Source of the DNA: Roseivivax marinus
GTDB lineage: Bacteria > Pseudomonadota > Alphaproteobacteria > Rhodobacterales > Rhodobacteraceae
Reading direction: 5' to 3'
Length of the DNA: 64,000 nucleotides
Assembly: GCF_900109705.1 (NCBI RefSeq)
Contig: NZ_FOAI01000009.1
Location: 119,101-183,100, forward strand
Positions 46,811-54,736 of the stretch are shown here, piece by piece. The translations under genes and the position numbers were made by a program. Below the pieces are notes generated by a model. The model did no database searches, was not told the origin of the DNA, and saw only the letters and a program-made list of their open reading frames with translations. How positions within the stretch are numbered: position 1 is the first letter of the stretch; every line of letters begins with the position of its first letter.

Positions 46811-47527
46811 ATGAAGGACGAAAAACAGGGCGGCATTCGCGCCCGGCTGGGGCTGGAAAACCCTTTCGACACCTACGACCACGACCCGGCGCGGGTGGAT
46901 CGGCAGGGCTGGAACTCGACCCACCAGTTCTTCGACGTGGCCCTGACGCAGGCGAAGCCCGGCCTTGTGATCGAGCTGGGCGTCTGGAAGGGCATGTCCT
47001 CGATCCACATGGCCGAGCGCATGGATGCCCACGGCCTCGACGGCGAGATCCTGTCGATCGACACCTGGCTCGGCTCCTCGGCGCACTTGTCCTCGGCCGG
47101 GCGCCGGGCCGAGCTGTCGCCGGTGGACGGCTACCCGTCGGTCTACCGGACGTTTCTCGCCAACGTGCACGACGCGGGGCAGCAGGGCCGGATCGTTCCG
47201 CTGCCGATGGACGGGAATTCGGCCGCCTATGCGCTGACCCGGCTGAAGGTCACCGCCGAGGTCATCCACATCGACGCCAGCCACGAATACGAAAGCTGCC
47301 TCGCCGACCTGCGAAACTTCTGGCCGCTGCTGGCGCCGAAAGGCATCCTGATCGCCGATGATTACGGCACCTGGCCGGGTGTGACCCGTGCCGTCTGCCA
47401 GTTTGCGGCCGAGGTCGACCGGCCGCTCTTCACCTCGATGGGCAAGGCGCTTCTGCCGAAGGACCCCGGACTCGGGTTCGAACTCAAGGTAACGAAGGCC
47501 CGCCGCTACAAGCGCGGGGGAAAATAA
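46811..47527 (+). CDS. Class I SAM-dependent methyltransferase (Methyltransf_24 / CmcI-like)
   Basis: 238 residues. Rossmann methyltransferase motifs are readable: motif I VIELGVWKGMSSIHMAE, motif II ILSIDTWLGS, and VIHIDASHEYESCLADL plus LIADDYGTWPGV near the active site, with Asp residues typical of the CmcI/TylF group that often need a metal. The substrate is unknown. It lies between nuoF and nuoG on the same strand; no other modification gene accompanies it. A purine run GAGGGGCAGAGCAGC precedes the ATG. Confidence 0.8.
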   Translation: MKDEKQGGIRARLGLENPFDTYDHDPARVDRQGWNSTHQFFDVALTQAKPGLVIELGVWKGMSSIHMAERMDAHGLDGEILSIDTWLGSSAHLSSAGRRAELSPVDGYPSVYRTFLANVHDAGQQGRIVPLPMDGNSAAYALTRLKVTAEVIHIDASHEYESCLADLRNFWPLLAPKGILIADDYGTWPGVTRAVCQFAAEVDRPLFTSMGKALLPKDPGLGFELKVTKARRYKRGGK

Positions 47528-47623
47528 GCGCTTGCGGGCGGGGGGCTGGACCGCATCGCGCGGCTCGGGCTACACGGGCGTCGGCGCCTGCGCGCGCCGC
47601 ACCATCCAGACTCCGGAGGACAG

Positions 47624-47983
47624 ATGCGCCTTATCCTGACGATCCTGACGGCGAGCCTCGCGCTCGCAGGGTGCACCGAGACGTCGAAGCGCATCCGCTT
47701 CGAAGGAGAGTTCTACCGGTCCAACGCCAGCGCTCCGCGGAGCGACCGTCACAATTTCGTCGTGACGTCCGGGCCACTCTCGCGCGGGATCGAGGGCGCG
47801 AGACAGGCCGCACTCTACGAGGGAACGCGGCACTGCATGACCTATTACGGCACCTCCAAGATCGACTGGGCGGTGCATCCGACGCAGGATCCGGCGCAGG
47901 CACTGACCATCGACGGTGACCGGATCGTGGTGCAGGGACGCTGCGTCGAGTGGCCCGAGCCCGGGGGGCCGGCCACGCGTTGA
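47624..47983 (+). CDS. Putative lipoprotein in the nuo locus, 119 aa
   Basis: 119 residues with signal peptide and lipobox LALAGC (lipid Cys17). The mature domain has two further cysteines, Cys71 (TRHCMTYYG) and Cys107 (QGRCVEW), a pattern shared with the two other nuo-locus lipoproteins. Strand-rich segments (RIRFEGEFYRSN, HNFVVTSGPLS) suggest a small beta domain. GGAGGACAG precedes the ATG. Function unknown. Confidence 0.7.
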   Translation: MRLILTILTASLALAGCTETSKRIRFEGEFYRSNASAPRSDRHNFVVTSGPLSRGIEGARQAALYEGTRHCMTYYGTSKIDWAVHPTQDPAQALTIDGDRIVVQGRCVEWPEPGGPATR

Positions 47984-48116
47984 CGCGACGCGGGATCGTG
48001 AACGCTCCCGGTGCGTTGGGTTATTGCATGACCGAAGGGGCGACGCCCATTTCTGCCGTGCATCGCGCTGCCCGTAGGGCATCCCCACGCGCGACCTGAC
48101 CCGAAGGAGACACCCG

Positions 48117-48533
48117 ATGCGCCGCTCCGCTGCAGCCGCTGCCTGCACCCTCGTTCTCGCGCTCATGGCGCCGTTTGCCCAAGCGCAGGGCAAGCCGCCG
48201 CTTCGCGAGGTCGACAAGATCGACAACAGCCTGATGATGGTCGCAATCGCCGACGATCTGCGTAAAAGCTGCGATAATATCGACGCCCGGATGATCCGTG
48301 CGCTGGCCTATCTTCAGCAGTTGAAGGGCGAGGCTCGCGACCTCGGCTACAGCAGCGACGAGATCGACGCTTACGTGTCATCCGACGACGAAAAGGACCG
48401 GATGGAGCGCAAGGCGAATGCCTGGCTCGAGGGCCAGGGCGTGCAGAGGAGCGACAAGAGCGCCTATTGCACCTTCGGGCAACAGGAAATAGCGAAGGGG
48501 AGCCAGATCGGCGTCCTGCTCAGAGCAAGGTGA
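48117..48533 (+). CDS. Exported DUF5333-type protein
   Basis: 138 residues with a cleavable signal peptide (about 1-24, ending AQAQG). The mature part is helical with two cysteines, Cys52 (RKSCDNIDARM) and Cys118 (SAYCTFGQQE), able to pair. This matches the DUF5333 proteins that precede nuoG in Rhodobacteraceae. AAGGAGA sits 6-7 nt before the ATG. It ends 9 bp before nuoG. It should be soluble in the periplasm. Confidence 0.75.
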   Translation: MRRSAAAAACTLVLALMAPFAQAQGKPPLREVDKIDNSLMMVAIADDLRKSCDNIDARMIRALAYLQQLKGEARDLGYSSDEIDAYVSSDDEKDRMERKANAWLEGQGVQRSDKSAYCTFGQQEIAKGSQIGVLLRAR

Positions 48534-48542
48534 GACGAGTCC

Positions 48543-50573
48543 ATGTCCGACCTCCGCAAAATCAACATCGACGGCACCGAGTACGAGGTGGATGGTTCGA
48601 TGACCATCCTTCAGGCGTGCGAGAGCGCGGCCGGCACGCAGATCCCCAGGTTCTGCTACCACGAGCGGCTGTCGATCGCGGGGAACTGCCGGATGTGCCT
48701 CGTCGAGGTCGTGGGCGGTCCGCCCAAGCCCGCCGCTTCCTGCGCCATGCAGATCAAGGATTTGCGTCCCGGCAAGAACGGTGAGCCGCCGGAGGTCAAG
48801 ACCAACTCGCCCATGGTAAAGAAGGCCCGCGAGGGGGTGATGGAGTTCCTGCTCATCAACCACCCGCTGGACTGCCCGATCTGCGACCAGGGCGGCGAAT
48901 GCGACCTGCAGGACCAGGCCATGGCCTTCGGCGTGGATTTCTCGCGGTACCGCGAACCCAAGCGCGCCGTGTCGAACATGGACCTCGGCCCGCTCGTGGG
49001 CACTCACATGACGCGCTGCATCTCGTGCACGCGCTGCGTCCGCTTCATCACCGAGGTCGCGGGCATGCCCGAGCTCGGCCAGACCGGCCGCGGCGAGGAT
49101 GCCGAGATCACCGCCTATCTCGGCCAGACGCTCGAATCGGAGATGCAGGGCAACATCATCGACCTGTGCCCGGTGGGCGCGCTTACGTCGAAGCCCTACG
49201 CCTTCACAGCCCGCCCATGGGAGCTGTCGAAGACCGAGACCATCGACGTGATGGACGCGCTCGGCTCGTCGATCCGCGTGGACGCCAAGGGCCGTGAAGT
49301 GATGCGGATCATGCCGCGCAATCACGACGGCACCAACGAGGAATGGATCAGCGACAAGACCCGTTTCGTCTGGGACGGCCTCAAGCGTCAGCGTCTCGAT
49401 CGCCCTTACGTGCGCGAGAACGGCCGCCTGCGCGCCGCGACCTGGCCCGAGGCGCTCGGCAAGGCCTCGGACGCCCTGAAGGGCGCGAAGAAGCCCGTCG
49501 GACTGGTCGGCGATCTTGCCTCGGTCGAGGCGACCTTCGCGCTCAAGCAGCTGATCGAGAGCCTCGGCGGCACGACCGAGTGCCGCACCGACGGCGCGAA
49601 GCTGCCCGCCGGAAACCGCTCGGCCTATGTCGGAACTTGCGCGGTCGAGGATATCGACGACGCGGACATGGTGATGATCATCGGCGCCAACCCGCGGACC
49701 GAAGCCCCGGTGCTGAACGCCCGCATCCGCAAGGCATGGGCGAGGGGCGCCGATATCGGCCTGATCGGCGAGCCGGTCGACCTGACCTACGACTATCACC
49801 ACGCCGGCACCGGCCGCGACGCGCTGGCCGAGATGGTCAAGAAGGGCGTCTCCAAGGAGACCCGCGAGAACAAGCGCCTGGTGGTGCTCGTCGGGCAGGG
49901 CGCCCTCACCGGTGACGACGGGGCGGCCGTTCTCGCCGCGGCGCAGGCCTTCGCGGATGGTGCCGACGCCAAGTTTTTCGTGCTGCACACCGCCGCGAGC
50001 CGCGTTGGCGCGCTCGACGTTGGCGCGGTGACCGAGGGCGGTCTGCCGGCGGCGATGGACGGCGCGGACGTGGTCTACAACCTCGGCGCGGACGAGATCG
50101 ACGTCGAGCCGGGCGCTTTCGTGATCTACCAGGGCAGCCATGGCGACCGCGGCGCGCATCGCGCCGACGTCATCCTGCCGGGCGCCGCTTATACCGAGGA
50201 GCAGGGCGTCTTCGTCAACACCGAGGGCCGCCCTCAGATGGCGCTCCGCGCGGGCTTCGCCCCCGGCGAGGCCAAGGAGAACTGGGCCATCCTCCGGGCG
50301 CTGTCGGCCGAGTGCGGCAAGCAGCTGCCCTTCGACAGCATCGGACAGCTGCGCGCGAAACTGGTCGAGGCCGTGCCGCACATGGAGGCGCTCGATCGCG
50401 TGCCGGACAACGGCTGGACGGTCGAGCCCGAGGGAAAGATGGGCTCGGGCGACTTCGGTACGCCGATCCGGGACTTCTACCTGACCAACCCGATTGCCCG
50501 CGCGAGCGAACTGATGGCCGAGCTGTCGGCGAACGCCAAGGCCCGGTCCGAGGCGAAGATCGCCGCGGAGTGA
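48543..50573 (+). CDS. nuoG: NADH-quinone oxidoreductase subunit G
   Basis: 676 residues, the 75-kDa subunit. Ligands for N1b are Cys38, Cys49, Cys52 and Cys67 (FCYHERL, GNCRMC, ASCAMQ). N5 uses His and three Cys in [17 protein letters not shown]4 uses CISCTRC plus Cys in DLCPVGAL. The C-terminal half is a molybdopterin-oxidoreductase-like fold without cofactor. The length is alphaproteobacterial (shorter than E. coli NuoG). The next lipoprotein gene begins with a GTG overlapping its stop. Confidence 0.97.
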   Translation: MSDLRKINIDGTEYEVDGSMTILQACESAAGTQIPRFCYHERLSIAGNCRMCLVEVVGGPPKPAASCAMQIKDLRPGKNGEPPEVKTNSPMVKKAREGVMEFLLINHPLDCPICDQGGECDLQDQAMAFGVDFSRYREPKRAVSNMDLGPLVGTHMTRCISCTRCVRFITEVAGMPELGQTGRGEDAEITAYLGQTLESEMQGNIIDLCPVGALTSKPYAFTARPWELSKTETIDVMDALGSSIRVDAKGREVMRIMPRNHDGTNEEWISDKTRFVWDGLKRQRLDRPYVRENGRLRAATWPEALGKASDALKGAKKPVGLVGDLASVEATFALKQLIESLGGTTECRTDGAKLPAGNRSAYVGTCAVEDIDDADMVMIIGANPRTEAPVLNARIRKAWARGADIGLIGEPVDLTYDYHHAGTGRDALAEMVKKGVSKETRENKRLVVLVGQGALTGDDGAAVLAAAQAFADGADAKFFVLHTAASRVGALDVGAVTEGGLPAAMDGADVVYNLGADEIDVEPGAFVIYQGSHGDRGAHRADVILPGAAYTEEQGVFVNTEGRPQMALRAGFAPGEAKENWAILRALSAECGKQLPFDSIGQLRAKLVEAVPHMEALDRVPDNGWTVEPEGKMGSGDFGTPIRDFYLTNPIARASELMAELSANAKARSEAKIAAE

Positions 50574-50980
50574 TCCGGGTGGTCCTGCGTGCCGGGATCA
50601 TCGCCGCGGCAAGTCTCGCCCTCGCCGGATGCGGGGGCGAGTCGCAGCCGGATCGGGATAAAATCCCGTTCGATCCGGTTTACGAGGGCGTGGAGACGTC
50701 GCTGCTCGACGGCGACCTTGTTCAGTTCCACGTCTCCATGCGCGGGGCGCGTGACAATGCCGATCTGGCGGACTATGCCGACTGTGCCGCGGCGCAGTAT
50801 GCACTGATCCGGGGTTACGGTTTCGCGCGGCATTTGCGCACAAATGTCGATGAAATGGGTGGTCTCTGGACCGCAGATGCGGTTTACACCATCTCGGCAG
50901 CCCTGCCGCGCGGGCTCAAGACCATTGACGCCGAAGTCGAGGTCGCGACATGCGCGGAGAATGGAATACCGACGGTGTGA
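50570..50980 (+). CDS. Putative lipoprotein encoded between nuoG and nuoH
   Basis: 136 residues from GTG 50570, which overlaps the nuoG stop; GTG 50579 is also possible. Lipobox LALAGC gives lipid Cys21. The mature part has exactly two other cysteines, Cys72 (YADCAAAQY) and Cys128 (VATCAENG). The fold looks alpha/beta, with [17 protein letters not shown] and [13 protein letters not shown] strands. It ends 9 bp before nuoH. It has no known family; the placement and cysteine pair repeat what is seen in the other nuo-locus lipoproteins. Confidence 0.7.
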   Translation: MIRVVLRAGIIAAASLALAGCGGESQPDRDKIPFDPVYEGVETSLLDGDLVQFHVSMRGARDNADLADYADCAAAQYALIRGYGFARHLRTNVDEMGGLWTADAVYTISAALPRGLKTIDAEVEVATCAENGIPTV

Positions 50981-50989
50981 GGGACATCC

Positions 50990-52027
50990 ATGTCTGACTT
51001 TCTGGCAACCTCCGGCGGAACGGCCCTGATCATCGTGGCCCAGTGCCTCGCCATGATCTCGTTCGTCATGGTGTCGCTTCTGTTCCTCGTCTACGGCGAC
51101 CGGAAAATCTGGGCCGCGGTGCAGATGCGCCGGGGCCCGAACGTCGTCGGCGTCTACGGCCTGCTCCAGACCGTCGCGGACGCGGTGAAGTACATCTTCA
51201 AGGAAGTGGTGGTGCCGGCCGGGTCCGACCGGACCGTCTTCATCATGGCGCCGCTGACGTCGTTCGTGCTGGCAGTGCTGGCCTGGGCGGTGATCCCGTT
51301 CAACGACAGCTGGGTGCTGTCGGACATCAACGTGGCCATCCTCTACGTCTTCGCCGTCTCCTCGCTCGAGGTCTACGGCGTTATCATGGGCGGCTGGGCG
51401 TCGAACTCGAAGTACCCGTTTCTCGGGTCGCTGCGCTCGGCGGCGCAGATGATCTCGTACGAGGTCTCGCTCGGCCTCATCATCATCGGGGTCATCATCT
51501 CGACCGGCTCGATGAACTTCGGCGACATCGTGGGCGCCCAGGATACCGGATGGCACTTCTTCGGCTGGTACTGGCTGCCGCACTTCCCGATGGTGTTCCT
51601 GTTCTTCATCTCGGCTCTGGCCGAGACGAACCGCCCGCCCTTCGACCTGCCCGAGGCCGAATCGGAACTCGTGGCCGGTTACCAGGTGGAATATTCCTCG
51701 ACGCCTTTCCTGCTTTTCATGGCCGGCGAATACATCGCGATCTTCCTGATGTGCGCGCTGACCACGCTGCTGTTCTTCGGCGGCTGGCTGTCGCCGATCC
51801 CGGGCCTGCCCGACGGCGCGCTGTGGATGGTCGCGAAGATGGCGTTCTTCTTCTTCCTCTTCGCGATGGTGAAGGCGATCACGCCGCGCTACCGCTATGA
51901 CCAGCTGATGCGCCTGGGCTGGAAGGTCTTCCTGCCGTTCAGCCTGGTGTGGGTGGTCTTCGTGGCCTTCGCGACCCGCTACGAATGGTTCTGGGGCATC
52001 TTCGCCCGCTTCGGAACGGGAAGCTGA
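50990..52027 (+). CDS. nuoH: NADH-quinone oxidoreductase subunit H
   Basis: 345 residues, about eight membrane helices. NuoH forms much of the quinone tunnel and the first part of the proton path. The signature loops are [14 protein letters not shown] and [20 protein letters not shown] with its conserved Glu/Asp/Arg residues. The start [14 protein letters not shown] follows GAGGGACATCC. Confidence 0.97.
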   Translation: MSDFLATSGGTALIIVAQCLAMISFVMVSLLFLVYGDRKIWAAVQMRRGPNVVGVYGLLQTVADAVKYIFKEVVVPAGSDRTVFIMAPLTSFVLAVLAWAVIPFNDSWVLSDINVAILYVFAVSSLEVYGVIMGGWASNSKYPFLGSLRSAAQMISYEVSLGLIIIGVIISTGSMNFGDIVGAQDTGWHFFGWYWLPHFPMVFLFFISALAETNRPPFDLPEAESELVAGYQVEYSSTPFLLFMAGEYIAIFLMCALTTLLFFGGWLSPIPGLPDGALWMVAKMAFFFFLFAMVKAITPRYRYDQLMRLGWKVFLPFSLVWVVFVAFATRYEWFWGIFARFGTGS

Positions 52028-52028
52028 C

Positions 52029-52250
52029 ATGACCGGCCGAGGCGGACATCTGCCCGGGCGGAGCGACAGCGCCGCGCCCCTGCCGGGCAGGGGCGGCGCC
52101 ATGGGACAGGGCAGGGCGGGGCAAACCGCACCGGCCACGCCCCGAATCGGGGCGAGGGACGACCAAGACACGGGTCTGGCGGCGACCGAAACCGCCATGA
52201 CCGAGGAGGCGCGCCACTGCGCGACCCAGGACAAACCGGAGGACGTCTGA
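52029..52250 (+). CDS. Possible small protein between nuoH and nuoI, 73 aa
   Basis: The frame begins 1 bp after the nuoH stop and ends 1 bp before the nuoI ATG, which would suit a tightly coupled gene, and GGAAGC precedes its ATG. The 73-residue product is Gly/Ala/Arg-rich and low in complexity, without signal, helix or domain. It could be an untranslated spacer that happens to be open. Reported with low confidence. Confidence 0.35.
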   Translation: MTGRGGHLPGRSDSAAPLPGRGGAMGQGRAGQTAPATPRIGARDDQDTGLAATETAMTEEARHCATQDKPEDV

Positions 52251-52251
52251 C

Positions 52252-52746
52252 ATGGCGACCATGGATTACACCCGCGCCGCCAAGTACTTCCTGCTTCAGG
52301 ATTTCTGGAAGGGGATGAAGCTTGGCGTGAAGTACTTCTTCGGCCCCAAGGCGACGGTGAACTACCCGCACGAGAAGGGCCCTCTGAGCCCACGCTTCCG
52401 CGGCGAACACGCCCTGCGCCGCTACCCGAACGGCGAAGAGCGCTGCATCGCGTGCAAGCTCTGCGAGGCGATCTGCCCGGCACAGGCGATCACCATCGAC
52501 GCAGAGCCGCGCGACGACGGCAGCCGCCGCACCACGCGCTACGACATCGACATGACGAAGTGCATCTACTGCGGCTTCTGCCAGGAGGCGTGCCCGGTCG
52601 ACGCGATCGTCGAGGGGCCGAACTTCGAATTTTCCGCCGAGACCCGGGAAGAGCTCTACTACGACAAGGCGAAGCTCCTGGAGAACGGCGACCGCTGGGA
52701 GGCGGAGATCGCCCGCAACCTCGAGATCGACGCGCCCTACAGATGA
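52252..52746 (+). CDS. nuoI: NADH-quinone oxidoreductase subunit I
   Basis: 164 residues, the 8Fe ferredoxin-like subunit. Two motifs bind clusters N6a and N6b: [12 protein letters not shown] and [12 protein letters not shown], each CxxCxxCxxxCP. The N-terminal amphipathic helix ([19 protein letters not shown]) anchors it to the membrane arm, and GPNFEF is the family signature after the second motif. GGAGG precedes the ATG. The stop overlaps the next small gene. Confidence 0.98.
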   Translation: MATMDYTRAAKYFLLQDFWKGMKLGVKYFFGPKATVNYPHEKGPLSPRFRGEHALRRYPNGEERCIACKLCEAICPAQAITIDAEPRDDGSRRTTRYDIDMTKCIYCGFCQEACPVDAIVEGPNFEFSAETREELYYDKAKLLENGDRWEAEIARNLEIDAPYR

Positions 52747-52952
52747 GCGACGCCGTCCTCAAGGAGCTTCTGGCCGAGGTGCGTATGATGCGCGAAGAGA
52801 TGTCCGAGATGCGCGAGGACTTCGACATGGCGCACCAGAAGATCGACGGGCTGTCGGTGCTGCTGAGCCTGCTGGCCGGCGCCACCGTGGAGACCGAGCG
52901 CGACCGGCTGGACGAGATGATGGACGAGATCGGGGAAGACAACCCGCAATGA
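52743..52952 (+). CDS. Small coiled-coil protein after nuoI, 69 aa
   Basis: 69 residues, Met- and Glu-rich, almost wholly helical ([19 protein letters not shown] and following), predicted coiled coil, acidic C-terminus ([11 protein letters not shown]). ATG 52743 overlaps the nuoI stop (ATGA) and the end overlaps the next gene, so it is translationally coupled on both sides. No recognised family; coupling supports it as real. It is probably cytosolic and oligomeric. Confidence 0.62.
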   Translation: MSDAVLKELLAEVRMMREEMSEMREDFDMAHQKIDGLSVLLSLLAGATVETERDRLDEMMDEIGEDNPQ

Positions 52953-53356
52953 GTTCCAAGACCCCCTTCGAGCTCTTCATGGAGCAGGCGCAGGAGATGG
53001 CGCGGGCGTTCAACCCGGCCATGGAAAACTTCGATCCGCGTGGCTTCGAGAAGATGTGGCCGACGATGCCGAAGGACGCCATGGAGATGTGGTTCGGCAA
53101 GGGCATCTCGAAGGACGGTCTCGACTCCAAGACGCGTTTGCTGCTGACGCTCGCGGGCCTGACCATGCAAGGCGCGCAGGCGGACACACAGGTCCGCATG
53201 ACCGTGCGCCACCTGATCGAGGCGGGCGCGACCAAGGACGAGATCGCCGAGACCATCGCCCAGATGTCGATGTTCGCCGGCATTCCCGCGATGACGCGCG
53301 CGATGGAACTCGCGCGCGAAGTCATGAACGACGACACAAAGGACGAGGGACAATGA
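52949..53356 (+). CDS. Carboxymuconolactone decarboxylase (AhpD-like) family protein
   Basis: 135 residues. The CMD-family core is readable as [20 protein letters not shown] and [19 protein letters not shown], ending with [16 protein letters not shown]. The AhpD redox motif CxxC is absent (no Cys at all), so peroxidase activity is unlikely. It overlaps both neighbours (52743 gene and nuoJ) by ATGA-type junctions. A structural or binding role in the nuo operon is inferred from coupling only. Confidence 0.78.
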   Translation: MSSKTPFELFMEQAQEMARAFNPAMENFDPRGFEKMWPTMPKDAMEMWFGKGISKDGLDSKTRLLLTLAGLTMQGAQADTQVRMTVRHLIEAGATKDEIAETIAQMSMFAGIPAMTRAMELAREVMNDDTKDEGQ

Positions 53357-53955
53357 GCGCGTTCGCCTTCTACCTCTTCGCGATCAGCTGCCTGACCGGC
53401 GGGCTGTTCACCGTCATCAGCCGCCACCCGGTCCACTCGGTCCTCTGGCTGATCCTGGCCTTCCTGTCGGCGGCGGGGCTCTTCGTGCTCCTCGGTGCCG
53501 AGTTCGTGGCGATGCTGCTGGTGATCGTCTACGTCGGCGCCGTGGCGGTGCTGTTCCTCTTCGTGGTGATGATGCTCGACGTCGACTTCGCCGAGCTGAA
53601 GGCCGAGATGGCGCGGTTCCTGCCGCTGGCCTTGCTGATCGGCATCATCATCATGATGCAGTTCGCCGTGGCCTACGGCGCCTGGGAAAGCGCCGAGACC
53701 GCCGAGGCGGCCATTGCCCAGCCGATGACGCTCGACGTGAACAACACCGAGGCGCTGAGCATGATCCTTTACGATCGCTATGCGCTGCTGTTCCAGCTTG
53801 CCGGCCTGATCCTCCTCGTGGCGATGATCGGTGCGATCGTTCTGACCCTGCGCCACCGCAGCGACGTGAAGCGGCAGGACATCCTCGCGCAGATGTATCG
53901 CGATCCGAAGACCGCGATGGAGCTGCGCGACGTCAAGCCGGGGCAGGGCCTCTGA
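53353..53955 (+). CDS. nuoJ: NADH-quinone oxidoreductase subunit J
   Basis: 200 residues, five membrane helices. The typical third helix [19 protein letters not shown] carries the conserved Tyr/Gly pi-bulge region, which links quinone reduction to proton pumping. The C-terminal tail [19 protein letters not shown] is cytoplasmic. It starts inside the stop of the CMD-family gene and its own stop overlaps the ATG of the next 48-residue gene. Confidence 0.95.
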   Translation: MSAFAFYLFAISCLTGGLFTVISRHPVHSVLWLILAFLSAAGLFVLLGAEFVAMLLVIVYVGAVAVLFLFVVMMLDVDFAELKAEMARFLPLALLIGIIIMMQFAVAYGAWESAETAEAAIAQPMTLDVNNTEALSMILYDRYALLFQLAGLILLVAMIGAIVLTLRHRSDVKRQDILAQMYRDPKTAMELRDVKPGQGL

Positions 53956-54101
53956 TGCTTTCAGCGCTCCTGCACGGGCATGCCGCGGCCGGGCTGCCGG
54001 CCTGGGCGGTGCTGGGCGGGGGCGCCTTTCTCTGGATCGTCAAGGCGCTCATCGGCGTGCGCCTCTGGCGGTGGGTCCGGACCTCGCGCCGCGTCCGCTA
54101 G
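53955..54101 (+). CDS. Membrane microprotein after nuoJ, 48 aa
   Basis: 48 residues: hydrophobic segment about 13-37 (LPAWAVLGGGAFLWIVKALI) and a strongly basic tail (VRLWRWVRTSRRVR), so one helix with the C-terminus in the cytoplasm. Its ATG shares one base with the nuoJ stop (TGATG), which implies coupled translation. No family is known to me. Bitopic microproteins of this kind often act as assembly or stabilising subunits. Confidence 0.58.
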   Translation: MLSALLHGHAAAGLPAWAVLGGGAFLWIVKALIGVRLWRWVRTSRRVR

Positions 54102-54206
54102 GACAGCGCGGCCCGGACCTTAAACCGACGGCGCGGCAAGAGGCTGCGTCGCCAACTGCAGGCGGCCCGCGCCGGGGCCGCAAGATGGGCAAGGAAAGGC
54201 CTCGTC

Positions 54207-54281
54207 ATGTCGCGCAACACTCTCATCATCGTCGCCGTAATCGTCGTGATCCTGATCGTGGGCGGCTTCGTCAGCCTCTGA
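54207..54281 (+). CDS. Membrane microprotein before nuoK, 24 aa
   Basis: A 24-residue frame, MSRN followed by an almost continuous hydrophobic helix ([20 protein letters not shown]). It has a strong Shine-Dalgarno, AAGGAAAGG, 7 nt before the ATG. The rest of the 325-bp stretch between 54102 and 54426 shows no other gene. The ribosome site and clean transmembrane composition make translation likely. Function unknown. Confidence 0.55.
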   Translation: MSRNTLIIVAVIVVILIVGGFVSL

Positions 54282-54426
54282 TCCGGCGACACGCATCGAC
54301 AAAGCGCCGCGCCCTCGGGCGCGCGCGTTGCAAATGCCCGCCGCGGGGGCTAAGCCGCGAACAAAGAACGCGGGCGCCGCGGTGCGGCATCGACCCGCTC
54401 GGAACGAAAACCGCGAGGGACGACGG

Positions 54427-54732
54427 ATGATCGGGATCGAACATTACCTCACGGTGGCGGCGGCGCTTTTCGTCATCGGCATCTTCGGGCTCTTCCTCAA
54501 CCGCAAGAACGTCATCATCCTGTTGATGTCGATCGAGCTCATGCTCCTTGCGGTGAACATCAACCTCGTCGCGTTCTCGGCCCACCTGGGCGACCTCGTG
54601 GGGCAGGTCTTCACGCTCTTCGTGCTGACGGTGGCGGCGGCGGAGGCGGCCATCGGCCTCGCCATCCTCGTCTGCTTCTTCCGCAACCGCGGCACCATCG
54701 CCGTGGAAGACATCAACGTGATGAAAGGCTGA
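54427..54732 (+). CDS. nuoK: NADH-quinone oxidoreductase subunit K
   Basis: 101 residues, three membrane helices, MrpC-like. The conserved membrane Glu residues are in [14 protein letters not shown] and in [15 protein letters not shown]; they carry protons in the pump. The start [12 protein letters not shown] is the family start; upstream codons in the frame are not conserved in character. It is followed by nuoL after 4 bp. Confidence 0.96.
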   Translation: MIGIEHYLTVAAALFVIGIFGLFLNRKNVIILLMSIELMLLAVNINLVAFSAHLGDLVGQVFTLFVLTVAAAEAAIGLAILVCFFRNRGTIAVEDINVMKG

Positions 54733-54736
54733 GGTC

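Noticed and set aside
48378..50381. A 667-codon minus-strand frame opposite nuoG
   Set aside because: Antisense shadow of nuoG; no recognisable motif or ribosome-binding site.
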